A stretch of 64,000 bases of DNA, taken from Niveispirillum sp943371025. GTDB lineage: Bacteria; Pseudomonadota; Alphaproteobacteria; Azospirillales; Azospirillaceae. The stretch spans positions 191,140-255,139 of the forward strand of contig CALRTC020000005.1 in assembly GCA_943371025.1 (NCBI GenBank), in the 5' to 3' direction. Numbering within the stretch: the first letter of the stretch is position 1; the number at the start of each line of letters is the position of its first letter. The translations under genes were made by a program, and so were the position numbers. Of this stretch, positions 54,208-63,185 are shown piece after piece. The notes below the pieces were generated by a model that was not told where the DNA came from, did not search any database, and was given only the letters and a program-made list of their open reading frames with translations.

Positions 54208-56487
54208 ATGATGTTGAAACGACTGCTTCTCTCCGCCAGCGTGCTGGCGCTGTCCACGGGCGCCATTTCGGCCCAGACGGTGACGGACGCCGTGGCGACG
54301 GACCAGCTGGAGACGGAGATCATCGTGACGGGGGAAAAAATCTCCCGTTCCTTGCAGGAAACACCGACCTCCGTCGCCGTCACCACGGCCCGCCGGCTGG
54401 AGACGGAGAATATCGAGACGCTGTCGCAGGTGTTCCAGCGTACGGCCAATGTGGCGGAAACCTATGGCGGCACGGGCTTCACCATCCGCGGCGTGGCCAG
54501 CCGCGGCGTGTCGGGCGGCGGTGATGCGCCGCTGGCCACCGTCTATCTGGACGGGGCGGCCATCCCCGACGGGATCCTGGGCTCCGGTCCCACCGACATG
54601 TGGGACATGGCCCAGGTGGAGCTGTTCCGCGGCCCGCAATCGACCCTGCAGGGGCTGAACGCCCTGGCCGGGGCCGTCATCCTGAAGACGCAAGATCCCA
54701 CCTTCGACTGGGATGCCCGCATCAAGGCTGGTGTCGCCACGGCCAAGACCCGGAGCCTGGCCTTTGCCGGGGGCGGCCCGCTGGTGGGGGATGAACTCGC
54801 CTTCCGCGTGTCGGCGGAAAAACGGGCGTCGGACGGCTATGTCTATAATGTCCTGCGTGACCGGCCGGCCAGTGAACTGGACAGCAGCCAGGTTCGGGCC
54901 AAGCTGCTGTGGCGGCCGGACGCCCTGCCGGACCTGGAGGCGCGGCTGGGCTTCAGCCATTACAGGCGCACCGACGGCTATATCTTCACCTATGTCGACA
55001 CGACCATCCCCGATTTCTATGAAGACCGGCAGGCCAATGTCGATGCCGACCAGTATAATGACATCAAGGCCGATATCGGCACGCTGGATCTGAGCTATGC
55101 CCTCGCGGACGGGCTGTCGCTCAGTTCCGTGACCAATTACAGCGAGACCGATTACGACCGCGCCTATGACGGCGATTACGGGCCGGAAGCGCGCAGCTAT
55201 GGCCGGAACACCGGCGACTACAAGACCTTCTCCCAGGAAATGCGCCTTTCCTATGACAGCGAGGGGCTGAAAGGTCTGCTGGGCGCCTTCTATTATAACC
55301 GGGATGAGACGACGGGATCGACCAGCCGCACCCTGGTACCGACGCCGGCATCCCAGATCCAGGGGCTGTTGCAAGGCGCAGGGCTGGGGGCCGCCGCGGC
55401 GTCCAGCATCGCCAGCCTGTACACCACGGCGCTGCCCAACATCCCCGTCCGCTATAACAACGATAACCCCATGAAGGTGGAGACCATGGCCGTCTTCGGC
55501 GATGGGCGTGTGTCGTTGGGGCTGGACGGGCTGTCGCTGCTGGCGGGGTTCCGTTATGACCGGGAGCGCAACCGCGTCGCCAATGCCCAGACGGCGATCT
55601 TTGACGGCACCCTGCCGACGCCGTCCGCCTATGGCGCCTACGCCCCCCTGATCACGGCCATCAATAACGGGGTGCTGGGTCTGGTGAAGCAGGCGTCGGG
55701 GACTGCTGCGGAAACGCGCCGTACCTTCAACGCCTTCCTGCCCAAGTTGGGGGCGGAGATGGAATGGACCGATGATCTGTCTACCAGCTTCATCGCCCAG
55801 CGCGGCTATCGCTCCGGCGGCAGCAGCCTGAACACGGCCCGGTCGCAATCCTTCGCCTATGACCCGGAATTCACCTGGAATTATGAGCTGTCGCTGCGGT
55901 CGCAATGGCTGGATGACACGCTGACGGTCAATGCCAATGCCTTTTACGTCGATTGGAAGGACCAGCAGACCAGCGCCAATTTCGGCCTGAACCTCTATGA
56001 CCGGCACACGGTCAATGCCGGCCAGTCCCATCTTTATGGCGGAGAGCTTGAGATCAGCCATCGCCTGTCCAGCGACCTGGACTGGTACGCCTCCATCGGC
56101 CATACGCGCACGAAGTTTGATGAGTTCAAGACGACCCTGGGCACGGCCACGGATTATTCGGGCCGCGAATTCCCCTATGCCGCGCACTGGACCCTGGGCG
56201 GTGGCGTCAATCTGCGCTTCGGCGACGGGTTCCTGGCCAATGTCAATGCCAGCTATCGCGGCAAGGTCTATGACGATGTGACCAAGGCCAATGACCCGAA
56301 CAGCCGGCTGGATGCGCGCACCCTGGTCAATGCCCGCCTGGCCTATGAGGTTGGGGAGTGGACCTTTGCCGTCTATGCCAACAACCTGTTTGACGAACAT
56401 TACCTGCAATATAACCGGTCGGAATTCAGCCGGGCCCTGCTGGGCGATCCGCGTGTCGTCGGCCTGACGGTGGAGACGCGGCTGTGA
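54208..56487 (+). CDS. TonB-dependent ferric siderophore-type receptor
   Basis: A 759-residue outer-membrane receptor, normal for siderophore transporters. Signal peptide 1-22 (STGAISAQ), TonB box-like ETEIIVTGEK (35-44), plug with GTGFTIRGVASRG and VELFRGPQSTLQGLNALAGA (ending shown), and a barrel to the terminal VETRL. The start has GGGGGTGA upstream (ATGATG; either Met possible). The next gene overlaps by 4 bp and a PepSY protein follows, an order common in ferric siderophore uptake operons. Confidence 0.93.
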   Translation: MMLKRLLLSASVLALSTGAISAQTVTDAVATDQLETEIIVTGEKISRSLQETPTSVAVTTARRLETENIETLSQVFQRTANVAETYGGTGFTIRGVASRGVSGGGDAPLATVYLDGAAIPDGILGSGPTDMWDMAQVELFRGPQSTLQGLNALAGAVILKTQDPTFDWDARIKAGVATAKTRSLAFAGGGPLVGDELAFRVSAEKRASDGYVYNVLRDRPASELDSSQVRAKLLWRPDALPDLEARLGFSHYRRTDGYIFTYVDTTIPDFYEDRQANVDADQYNDIKADIGTLDLSYALADGLSLSSVTNYSETDYDRAYDGDYGPEARSYGRNTGDYKTFSQEMRLSYDSEGLKGLLGAFYYNRDETTGSTSRTLVPTPASQIQGLLQGAGLGAAAASSIASLYTTALPNIPVRYNNDNPMKVETMAVFGDGRVSLGLDGLSLLAGFRYDRERNRVANAQTAIFDGTLPTPSAYGAYAPLITAINNGVLGLVKQASGTAAETRRTFNAFLPKLGAEMEWTDDLSTSFIAQRGYRSGGSSLNTARSQSFAYDPEFTWNYELSLRSQWLDDTLTVNANAFYVDWKDQQTSANFGLNLYDRHTVNAGQSHLYGGELEISHRLSSDLDWYASIGHTRTKFDEFKTTLGTATDYSGREFPYAAHWTLGGGVNLRFGDGFLANVNASYRGKVYDDVTKANDPNSRLDARTLVNARLAYEVGEWTFAVYANNLFDEHYLQYNRSEFSRALLGDPRVVGLTVETRL

Positions 56488-57068
56488 CCGGGCCGTCTTT
56501 GTCGGTGGAGGCGGCGCTGATCATGGCGGGCGGCCTGTCGGGGGCCTTCATCCTGCGCCATCTGTGGAAGCAGCGGCCGGCCGGGCGGTTGCCCTATCTG
56601 CTGGCCGGCTGGGGCCTGCTGCTGGCCAGCCTGATCTGGCCGGCCTTTGCCATGGGGCCGGCGCGGGGGCCCTTTGTGGCCCTGGCGCTGCTGTCCATTG
56701 CCGGGCTGGCCGTGGTCGCCCAGAATTACCAGCGCCGCAAGGCGCGGGCGGGCGGGCGCGGCGGGACGGACGGGCTGGCGCCCGAGCCGCTGGACCGTCC
56801 GGGCGCGCCCTGGCGCACGACGCTGCGCTGGCTGCTGGCCGGGCCCATCGGCATGGTGGCGGCCCTGGCCCTGGCCATCGCTTTTGCCACCTGGACGCCG
56901 GGGGAGACGCAGACGCGTCTGCTGCTGGCCGGGCTGCTGGTCCCCGTCCTGTGGGGCGGGGCCATGGCCTGGACCCTGGCCGATAATCGCATCGGGCGCG
57001 CCACGGCCGTCCTGACGGGCACGGCCGTGGTCGGCTTCGCCATCTCCATCCTGAAGGGGTTCACATGA
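56484..57068 (+). CDS. small polytopic membrane protein of the siderophore receptor operon
   Basis: A 194-residue protein with about six hydrophobic segments in two halves joined by a charged linker (QRRKARAGGRGGTDGL). GTG start overlapping the receptor stop (GTGA) and ATGA overlap with the PepSY gene show coupling. Such operons commonly contain two short membrane proteins, DUF3649 and DUF3325; this protein has the size and segment layout of the two joined in one frame, though I cannot confirm homology. Probably assists in iron release or proton-motive handling at the inner membrane. Confidence 0.75.
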   Translation: MTGPSLSVEAALIMAGGLSGAFILRHLWKQRPAGRLPYLLAGWGLLLASLIWPAFAMGPARGPFVALALLSIAGLAVVAQNYQRRKARAGGRGGTDGLAPEPLDRPGAPWRTTLRWLLAGPIGMVAALALAIAFATWTPGETQTRLLLAGLLVPVLWGGAMAWTLADNRIGRATAVLTGTAVVGFAISILKGFT

Positions 57069-58570
57069 CGGACGCGCCCATCGCCAAGCCGGCAACTGTT
57101 CCGGCGGGGGGGCGCGCGGGCGCCCTGTGGGGACGGCCCGGTTTTGTCGCCGCCGTATTGAAGGGGCACAGCGCCCTGGGCCTGGCCTTCGCCGCCCTGC
57201 TGTATCTGGTCTGCCTGACCGGGTCGCTGGCCGTTTTTGTCAATGAATTCAAACGCTGGGAAACCAGTGGCGCCCCCCGGCTGGAAGAGGTGACACCCCA
57301 GGCCGTGCAGGCGGCGGTGGAGGCTGTTGCGCGTGAGGCGGGGGAGGGGCTGGAGCATATTTTCGTCTATATGCCCGATGATGCCTTTCCCGCCCTGCGC
57401 CTGTCGGCCGATGGCAAGGTGGGCCGGACCTGGGTCGCCGATGCCGAGGGGCAGTTGGTGGCCGATGCCGCCACGCCCTGGACGGAATTTCTGATCGGCC
57501 TGCATGTCTATCTGCATCTGCCGCGCAGTTGGGGCCTGTTCCTGGTGGGCATGACGGGGGTGGCGCTGCTGTCATCGCTGATTTCCGGGGTGCTGGCCCA
57601 TCCGCGCATCTTCCGCGACGCCTTCCATCTGCGGCTGGGTGGGTCGCGGCGCTTGCAGGAGGCGGATCTGCATAACCGCATCGGCGTCTGGGCCCTGCCC
57701 TTCCATGCCATCATCTCCACCACGGGCGCACTGCTGGGCCTGTCCACCCTGATTGTCGGGGTGCTGGGCATGGCCCTGTTCCAGGGCAATGTCGGCAAGG
57801 TCTATGCCCTGTTCCAGGTGCCGGAACCGGCGGAGGACCCGCGCCCGGCGCCCATGCCCGACCTGATCCCCCTGTTCGACCGGGTGGCGGCGGAAAGCGG
57901 CGGCACCATCGCCTATATCCGCCTGGAACATCCGCTGGAGGCCGGGGGCTTTATCCGTTTCGATGTCAAGGACGGGTCGCAGCGTCTGGCCGACAAGGAC
58001 AGTCTGATCTTCACCCGCGATGGCGCCCTGTTCCATCTGAAGCGGGCGGCGGAGAATAATCTGGGCGAAGGCATCCTGGGCGCCCTGGGGCCTGTGCATT
58101 TCGGCTGGTTCGGCGGTGGTATCGTGCGCATTGCCTATGGCTTGCTGGGGTTGGGCCTGACCTATCTGTGCATCAATGGCGTCACCATCTGGCTGTCCCG
58201 CCGCCGCGACAAGGGGCGCCCCGCCCCCGGTTGGGAACGGGTGTGGACGGCCACCATCTGGGGCCAGCCCGTGGCCCTGGCCGCCGCCGTGCTGCCCAGC
58301 CTGCTGCTGCCGGCCCCGCGCATGGGGATGTCGCTGCTGGTCTGGGGGGCGGTCACGCTGATCTGTCTGCTGCCGGCGCTGCGCCTGTCGCCGGACCGGA
58401 TCAGCCGGCTGGGGCGCGTGGCGACGGCGGCCCTGCTGCTGGGGCTGCCCCTGCTGCATGTATCCCTGAAGCCGGCGGGTGACGCCATGGCCTGGGTCAT
58501 CAACGGGGTGCTGCTGCTGACGGGGCTGGCGCTGGCCGCCAGCCTGCGGTGGCGGCGGCGGGCAGGGTGA
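57065..58570 (+). CDS. PepSY-associated transmembrane protein (iron-uptake type)
   Basis: A 501-residue inner-membrane protein. KGHSALGLAFAALLYLVCLTGSLAVF gives TM1 after a short leader, then a PepSY-type periplasmic domain (VEAVAREAGEGLEHIF), LHVYLHLPRSWGLFLVGMTGVALL around TM2/3, HNRIGVWALPFHAIISTTGALLG with paired His, and further helices near the C-terminus. Members of this family often reduce or release iron from siderophores in the periplasm. Last gene of the operon; its stop is 3 bp from the convergent M20 gene. Confidence 0.92.
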   Translation: MTDAPIAKPATVPAGGRAGALWGRPGFVAAVLKGHSALGLAFAALLYLVCLTGSLAVFVNEFKRWETSGAPRLEEVTPQAVQAAVEAVAREAGEGLEHIFVYMPDDAFPALRLSADGKVGRTWVADAEGQLVADAATPWTEFLIGLHVYLHLPRSWGLFLVGMTGVALLSSLISGVLAHPRIFRDAFHLRLGGSRRLQEADLHNRIGVWALPFHAIISTTGALLGLSTLIVGVLGMALFQGNVGKVYALFQVPEPAEDPRPAPMPDLIPLFDRVAAESGGTIAYIRLEHPLEAGGFIRFDVKDGSQRLADKDSLIFTRDGALFHLKRAAENNLGEGILGALGPVHFGWFGGGIVRIAYGLLGLGLTYLCINGVTIWLSRRRDKGRPAPGWERVWTATIWGQPVALAAAVLPSLLLPAPRMGMSLLVWGAVTLICLLPALRLSPDRISRLGRVATAALLLGLPLLHVSLKPAGDAMAWVINGVLLLTGLALAASLRWRRRAG

Positions 58571-58573
58571 GCG

Positions 58574-59743
58574 TCACGCCGCCAACAGGCTTTCCACCAG
58601 CCCGGCATGCAGGCGGATGCCGGTGGGCATGATCTCGTCGTTGAAATCATAATGCGGGTGGTGCAGGGGGCTGGTGCCGCAGGCGCTGTGCCCATGGTCG
58701 GCCCCCTGGCCCAGCCAGAGATAGGCCCCCTTGGTCGCCCGCAGCATGAAGGCGAAATCTTCTGAGGTGAAGGCGGGGTCCGGCGCCGTGAAGGCGTGCG
58801 GGGCGACCTTTGCGGCCACCGCAAGGGCTTCGGCCGCAGAATCGGCATCATTGATGGTGGCCGGGTAATAGCGGTCATAGGTGATGTCCGCGGTCACGCC
58901 ATGGGCCAGGGCCACCCCTTCCACGATCTGGCGCAGGGCGGCTTCGATCTTGTCCTGGATGGCGGGATCGAAGCTGCGCACCGTGCCGCCCAGGGTGACG
59001 GCGGCCGGGATGACATTATGGGCGTGGCCGCCCTGGATGCGCGTCACCGACAGCACGGCCGTCGACATGGGCGGGATGCGGCGGGCGATGATGGTGTTCA
59101 GCTGTCCCACCATCTCGCTGGCGGCCAGGATGGCGTCGGGCGTGACGTGGGGCATGGCGGCATGGCCGCCCTTGCCGTTGACCACGATCTCGAACTTGTC
59201 GGCGGCCGCCATGATCGGGCCGGGGCGGGTGGCGACATGGTGGGCGGGCAGGTCCGGCCAGTTATGCAGGGCGAAGACCCGCTGACAGGGGAAGCGGGTG
59301 AACAGCCCATCCTTCACCATCTCCCGCGCCCCGCCCAGCCCTTCCTCGGCCGGCTGGAAGATGAAACGGACGGTGCCGTCAAAGCGGCGCGTGCGGGCCA
59401 GGTGCCGGGCGGCGCCCAGCAGCATGGTGGTATGCCCGTCATGGCCGCAGCCATGGAAGACGCCGGCCTTTGTGCTGGCGTGCGGCAGGCCCGTCTGTTC
59501 TTGGATGGGCAGGGCGTCCATGTCGGCGCGCAGGCCGATGGTGCGATCCGACGTCCCGGCGCGCAGGATGCCGACGACGCCCGTGCCGCCAATGCCTTCA
59601 TGCACCTCCAGCCCCAGATCCCTCAACGCGGCGGCGACCAGCGACGCCGTGCGATGTTCCTGAAACCCCAGTTCGGGATGGGCATGGATGTCGCGGCGGA
59701 ACGCGACAAGGGCGGGCAGAAGGTCGGAAAGGCTGTCGGGCAT
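58574..59743 (-). CDS. M20 family amidohydrolase (hippurate hydrolase/N-acyl amino acid deacylase type)
   Basis: A 389-residue cytoplasmic enzyme that removes acyl groups from N-acyl amino acids. RADMDALPIQE, FHGCGHDGHTTMLLG (metal Cys/His ligands), FIFQPAEEGLGGAREM (catalytic Glu and ligand) and the dimerisation domain NGKGGHAAMPH appear in the family order. AAGGAA precedes the ATG at 59743; the longer frame is the antisense of the Lrp gene. It follows an Lrp/AsnC regulator 10 bp away, so amino-acid-type control is likely. Confidence 0.92.
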   Translation of the reverse strand: MPDSLSDLLPALVAFRRDIHAHPELGFQEHRTASLVAAALRDLGLEVHEGIGGTGVVGILRAGTSDRTIGLRADMDALPIQEQTGLPHASTKAGVFHGCGHDGHTTMLLGAARHLARTRRFDGTVRFIFQPAEEGLGGAREMVKDGLFTRFPCQRVFALHNWPDLPAHHVATRPGPIMAAADKFEIVVNGKGGHAAMPHVTPDAILAASEMVGQLNTIIARRIPPMSTAVLSVTRIQGGHAHNVIPAAVTLGGTVRSFDPAIQDKIEAALRQIVEGVALAHGVTADITYDRYYPATINDADSAAEALAVAAKVAPHAFTAPDPAFTSEDFAFMLRATKGAYLWLGQGADHGHSACGTSPLHHPHYDFNDEIMPTGIRLHAGLVESLLAA

Positions 59744-59753
59744 GCGCGGTTCC

Positions 59754-60251
59754 TTACGCCCCCTGATCCCCGAACAGGGTCTGGATCGGGTAATGGTGCT
59801 TGATGAAGGGCGACTTGATGACGACATAGCTGAAATATTTCTCGATCCCGAAATCACCCTCCAGCATCCCTTCGATGATGGTCTGGTAATGGGCGACCCC
59901 CTGGGTCACGAATTTCAGCAGATAATCATAGCCACCGCTGACCAGATGGCATTCCACGATCTCGTCGATCTTGCGGATGCGCGTCTCGAACCGGGAAAAG
60001 TCGCCGCTGCGATGTTCGGTCAGGGTGACCTGGGTGAAGACGGTCAGGAATTCACCCAGCTTTGCCAGATTGATATGGGCGCCATAGCCCGTGATATAGC
60101 CCGCCTTTTCCAGCCGCTTGACGCGGGTCAGGCAGGGGCTGGGCGACAGGCCGACGGCATCGGCCAGTTCCACATTGGTGATGCGGCCGGCCTGTTGAAG
60201 CTGCGCCAGGATCTTCAGGTCGATCCGATCCAACTTGGGTCCCGGTATCAT
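59754..60251 (-). CDS. Lrp/AsnC family transcriptional regulator
   Basis: A 165-residue regulator. The N-terminal helix-turn-helix is LDRIDLKILAQLQQAGRITNVELADAVGLSPSPCLTRVKRLE (start portion), and the C-terminal RAM domain has ECHLVSGGYDYLLKFVTQG. It sits between an aminotransferase (61 bp upstream) and the M20 gene (10 bp downstream) on the same strand, so it probably controls amino-acid catabolism by these genes. Confidence 0.95.
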   Translation of the reverse strand: MIPGPKLDRIDLKILAQLQQAGRITNVELADAVGLSPSPCLTRVKRLEKAGYITGYGAHINLAKLGEFLTVFTQVTLTEHRSGDFSRFETRIRKIDEIVECHLVSGGYDYLLKFVTQGVAHYQTIIEGMLEGDFGIEKYFSYVVIKSPFIKHHYPIQTLFGDQGA

Positions 60252-60312
60252 GCCTCGAACGCCCTTTCCCCTGATGCCCGACGGGCTTTGGACAAAGACA
60301 AGGTCCTGACGG

Positions 60313-61701
60313 TCAAGCCAGTGCGGCCCGGATGTCCGGCGCTTCCAGCATGTCGTCCAACGTCTTCCGGATGCGCTGGAAAATCAATGCCATTTCGGCT
60401 TCGTTACAACAGAGCGCCGGGGCCAGACCGATGATGTTGTCGCCAAACGCGCGGAAGATCACGCCATTGCGGTAGCCCTGCGCGAACAGCCGGTCGGGCA
60501 GCTTCAGCGATGCGTCGAAGCGGGTCTTGGCGACCTTGTCGGTGACCAGCTCGATGGCGCCCAGCAGGCCCCGGCCGCGCACGTCGCCGACCAGCGGGTG
60601 ATCCTTCAGGGACTCCAGCCCGGTGGCGAAATCGAGCCCTCGGGCCTGACCATTGGCCAGGATGCCGCCTTCGGTATAAAGCCGGATCACCTCCAGCCCG
60701 ACGGCCGCACTGACCGGATGGCCGGAATAGGTGAAGCCATGGCCCACCACCTGGCCCTCGCCCGTGCCGCTGGCGATGCCCTGATAGATGGCTTCCGACA
60801 TCAGTACGGCGCCCATGGGCACATAGCCGGCGGTCAGGCCCTTGGCCACCGTCATGATGTCGGGTTCCACCCCTTCGGCCTCACAGGCGAACATCGGCCC
60901 GGTGCGGCCGAAGCCGGTGATGACCTCGTCCGCGGCGAACAGGATGCCCAGCTCACGGCAGGTCTCCCGCATGGCCTTCAGCCAGCCGGACGGCGGTACG
61001 ACGACGCCACCAGAGCCCTGGACCGGTTCGCAGAAGAAGGCGGCGACATGGTCGGGCCCGCCCAGTTCTTCCACCTTGGCCCGCAACTGCGCCACCGACC
61101 GGTCGATGACGGCCTGCGGGTCATGGCCCACATCGCTGCGGTACGGGTAAGGCGACGGCAGATGATGCTGCCACGGCCGCGGCACATCGAAATTCCGGTG
61201 GAAATTGGCCAAGGCCGTCAGCCCGGCGCCCGTGTTGGAGGAGCCGTGGTAGCCGCGTTCCAGGGCGATGAAGTTCTTCTTGGTCGGCTTGCCCAGGGCG
61301 TTCCAATAATGGACGATGTAGCGGATGGCCGAATCCACGGCGTCCGACCCGCCCAGGGTGAAATAGACGCGGGTCAGGCTGGCCGGCGACAGTTCCACCA
61401 GCTTTTCCGCCAGCTTCACCGCCGGCTCGCTGCCGAAATGGAAATAGCCGGTGGCATAGGGCAGGCGGCGCATCTGTTCGGCCGCCACTTCCACGATGCT
61501 GTCATGGCCATAGCCGACATTGACGCACCAGAGACCGGCGAAGGCGTCCAGCAATTCGTTGCCGTCGATGTCGGTCACATACATGCCCTTGGCGCTTTGC
61601 AGCAGCGTGGCGCCGCGGGCCTCATGCCCGTGGAAGGACGTGACGGGATGGATCAGGTGGTCCCGGTCGATATCCAGGATGGAACGGTTGCGCTTCAGCA
61701 T
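60313..61701 (-). CDS. class III aminotransferase (PLP-dependent)
   Basis: A 462-residue omega-aminotransferase. The PLP lysine is K287 in VAKGLTAGYVPMGAV; other family motifs are DGNELLDAFAGLWCVNVGYGH (start), GGSDAVDSAIR, ERGYHGSS, EPVQGSGGVVVPP and ADEVITGFGRTG. Substrates of this group include putrescine, beta-alanine, 4-aminobutyrate and amine donors to pyruvate. The ATG at 61701 (MLKRNRSILD) is preferred; upstream sequence in the longer frame is low in quality. Confidence 0.93.
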   Translation of the reverse strand: MLKRNRSILDIDRDHLIHPVTSFHGHEARGATLLQSAKGMYVTDIDGNELLDAFAGLWCVNVGYGHDSIVEVAAEQMRRLPYATGYFHFGSEPAVKLAEKLVELSPASLTRVYFTLGGSDAVDSAIRYIVHYWNALGKPTKKNFIALERGYHGSSNTGAGLTALANFHRNFDVPRPWQHHLPSPYPYRSDVGHDPQAVIDRSVAQLRAKVEELGGPDHVAAFFCEPVQGSGGVVVPPSGWLKAMRETCRELGILFAADEVITGFGRTGPMFACEAEGVEPDIMTVAKGLTAGYVPMGAVLMSEAIYQGIASGTGEGQVVGHGFTYSGHPVSAAVGLEVIRLYTEGGILANGQARGLDFATGLESLKDHPLVGDVRGRGLLGAIELVTDKVAKTRFDASLKLPDRLFAQGYRNGVIFRAFGDNIIGLAPALCCNEAEMALIFQRIRKTLDDMLEAPDIRAALA

Positions 61702-62039
61702 CGGTCTGGTGCCCTGTGGCAGGGAAAGGCTGGATGCAAGCCTAGGCCCCGCCGGCCGGGTCAAGACACCGATCTTGCCCCCGGCGGGGGGCGCTGCGGG
61801 GGATTTTGCCGGGCGGTGGCGGCATTTTGTGCTGTGGGTGGCGCTATTGAATTCTGTCTGGTTTGGGCTGAAGCATCCTCTCCCGTCATCCCGGCGCAAG
61901 CCGGGACCCAGGGGGGCAAGCCGCCCGACCTATCGGCGGCTTCGATCAACGTGGCGTCGATGGTTGATCCTGTGGCCCCTGGGTCCCGGCTTTCGCCGGG
62001 ATGACGGAAAAGGGCGATTTAGCCTGAAACCAACAGGCT
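61702..62039. other. 338-bp non-coding region with an extended inverted repeat
   Basis: It holds the promoter of the aminotransferase gene and, at 61884-62006, a long inverted repeat. The repeat is discussed separately. I see no convincing gene here. Confidence 0.55.
61884..62006. repeat. long GC-rich inverted repeat (dispersed palindromic element type)
   Basis: The arms begin with CGTCATCCCGGC and end with GCCGGGATGACG, and continue inward as GCCGGGACCCAGGGG and CCCCTGGGTCCCGGC, with about 61 bp between. This CGTCATCCCGGC arm type is widespread in alphaproteobacterial intergenic regions, so it is probably a mobile palindromic repeat. Confidence 0.7.
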
Positions 62040-63185
62040 CTAATCCAGCGTCTGGCGGTAGCGCTTCACGGCCAGCGCCGACACGGCCAGCAGGAAGACG
62101 GCCAGGGGCCAGAGGTCGGGCCAGATTTCGGCAAAGCCGCTGCCTTTCAGCATCACGCCGCGGACGATGCGCAGGAAATGGGTCAGCGGCAGCACCTCCC
62201 CGATGGTCTGGGCCCAGTCGGGCATGCCCCGGAAGGGGAACATGAAACCCGACATCAGGATCGACGGCAGGAAGAAAAAGAAACTCATCTGCATGGCCTG
62301 CAACTGATTGCGGGCGAGCGTGGAAAAGAGGAAACCGACGGCCAGATTGGCGATGATGAAGATGATCATGCCGGACGCCAGCGCCAGCGGGTTGCCCAGC
62401 ATGGGCACGCCGAACAGCAGGCGGGCCGCCGTCATGATCACGCCCACCTGTACCCCGCCGACCAGGATGAAGGGCGCCAGCTTGCCCAGCATCACCTCTG
62501 TCGGCCGCACGGGCATGGCCAGCAGGTTCTCCATGGTCCCGCGCTCGCGCTCCCGCGTCACGGCCAGGGCCGTCATGATGATCATGGTCATGGTCAGGAT
62601 GGTTCCCACCAGACCCGGCACGATATTATGCTGCGTCAGCCCCTCCGGATTGTAGCGGCGATGCACCCGTACCTCCACGGGGCCAGGGGAAGGGGCCAGC
62701 GGCGACAGCGCGCCGGTCATGGTCTGGGTCAGCACCATGTCGACGATGCGTTGCAAGGCACCCACGGCATTGCCGGTGGCGGCGGGGTCGGTGGCATCGG
62801 CCATGACCAGCAAGGGCGGGCGTTCGCCGCGCATCAAATCGTGGCCGAAGCCGGTGGGGATTTCCACGGCGAACTGCACCTTGCCCTGGTCCAGCAGCAG
62901 ATCCATCTGCCCCGGCCCGTCGGAAATCAACGTCACCTCGAAATAATTGCTGGTCTGCAGGGCGGAGACGATGGCGCGGCTGAACTCGCTGCTGTCATGG
63001 CTCAGCACGGCCGTGGGCAGATGCTTGGGATCGGCATTGATGGCAAAGCCGAACAGCATCAGCTGAATGACGGGAATGCCGACCATCATGGCGAAGGTCA
63101 ACCGGTCCCGCTTCATCTGGATGAATTCCTTGATGACCAGCGCCGCCAGCCGGGCGAAGGAGAAGCGCGGGGCCAGATCGATCAT
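62040..63185 (-). CDS. ABC-2 type transporter permease
   Basis: A 381-residue inner-membrane protein of the YhhJ/YbhS type. The N-terminal helix (FAMMVGIPVIQLMLFGFAI) is followed by a large extracytoplasmic domain (about 45-170) and five C-terminal helices, including TRERERGTMENLLAMPV, the conserved loop of ABC-2 permeases. It overlaps the ATPase gene by 4 bp. Drug, lipid or glycan export is possible; in related systems an adaptor gene lies upstream of the ATPase and would be outside the window. Confidence 0.93.
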   Translation of the reverse strand: MIDLAPRFSFARLAALVIKEFIQMKRDRLTFAMMVGIPVIQLMLFGFAINADPKHLPTAVLSHDSSEFSRAIVSALQTSNYFEVTLISDGPGQMDLLLDQGKVQFAVEIPTGFGHDLMRGERPPLLVMADATDPAATGNAVGALQRIVDMVLTQTMTGALSPLAPSPGPVEVRVHRRYNPEGLTQHNIVPGLVGTILTMTMIIMTALAVTRERERGTMENLLAMPVRPTEVMLGKLAPFILVGGVQVGVIMTAARLLFGVPMLGNPLALASGMIIFIIANLAVGFLFSTLARNQLQAMQMSFFFFLPSILMSGFMFPFRGMPDWAQTIGEVLPLTHFLRIVRGVMLKGSGFAEIWPDLWPLAVFLLAVSALAVKRYRQTLD

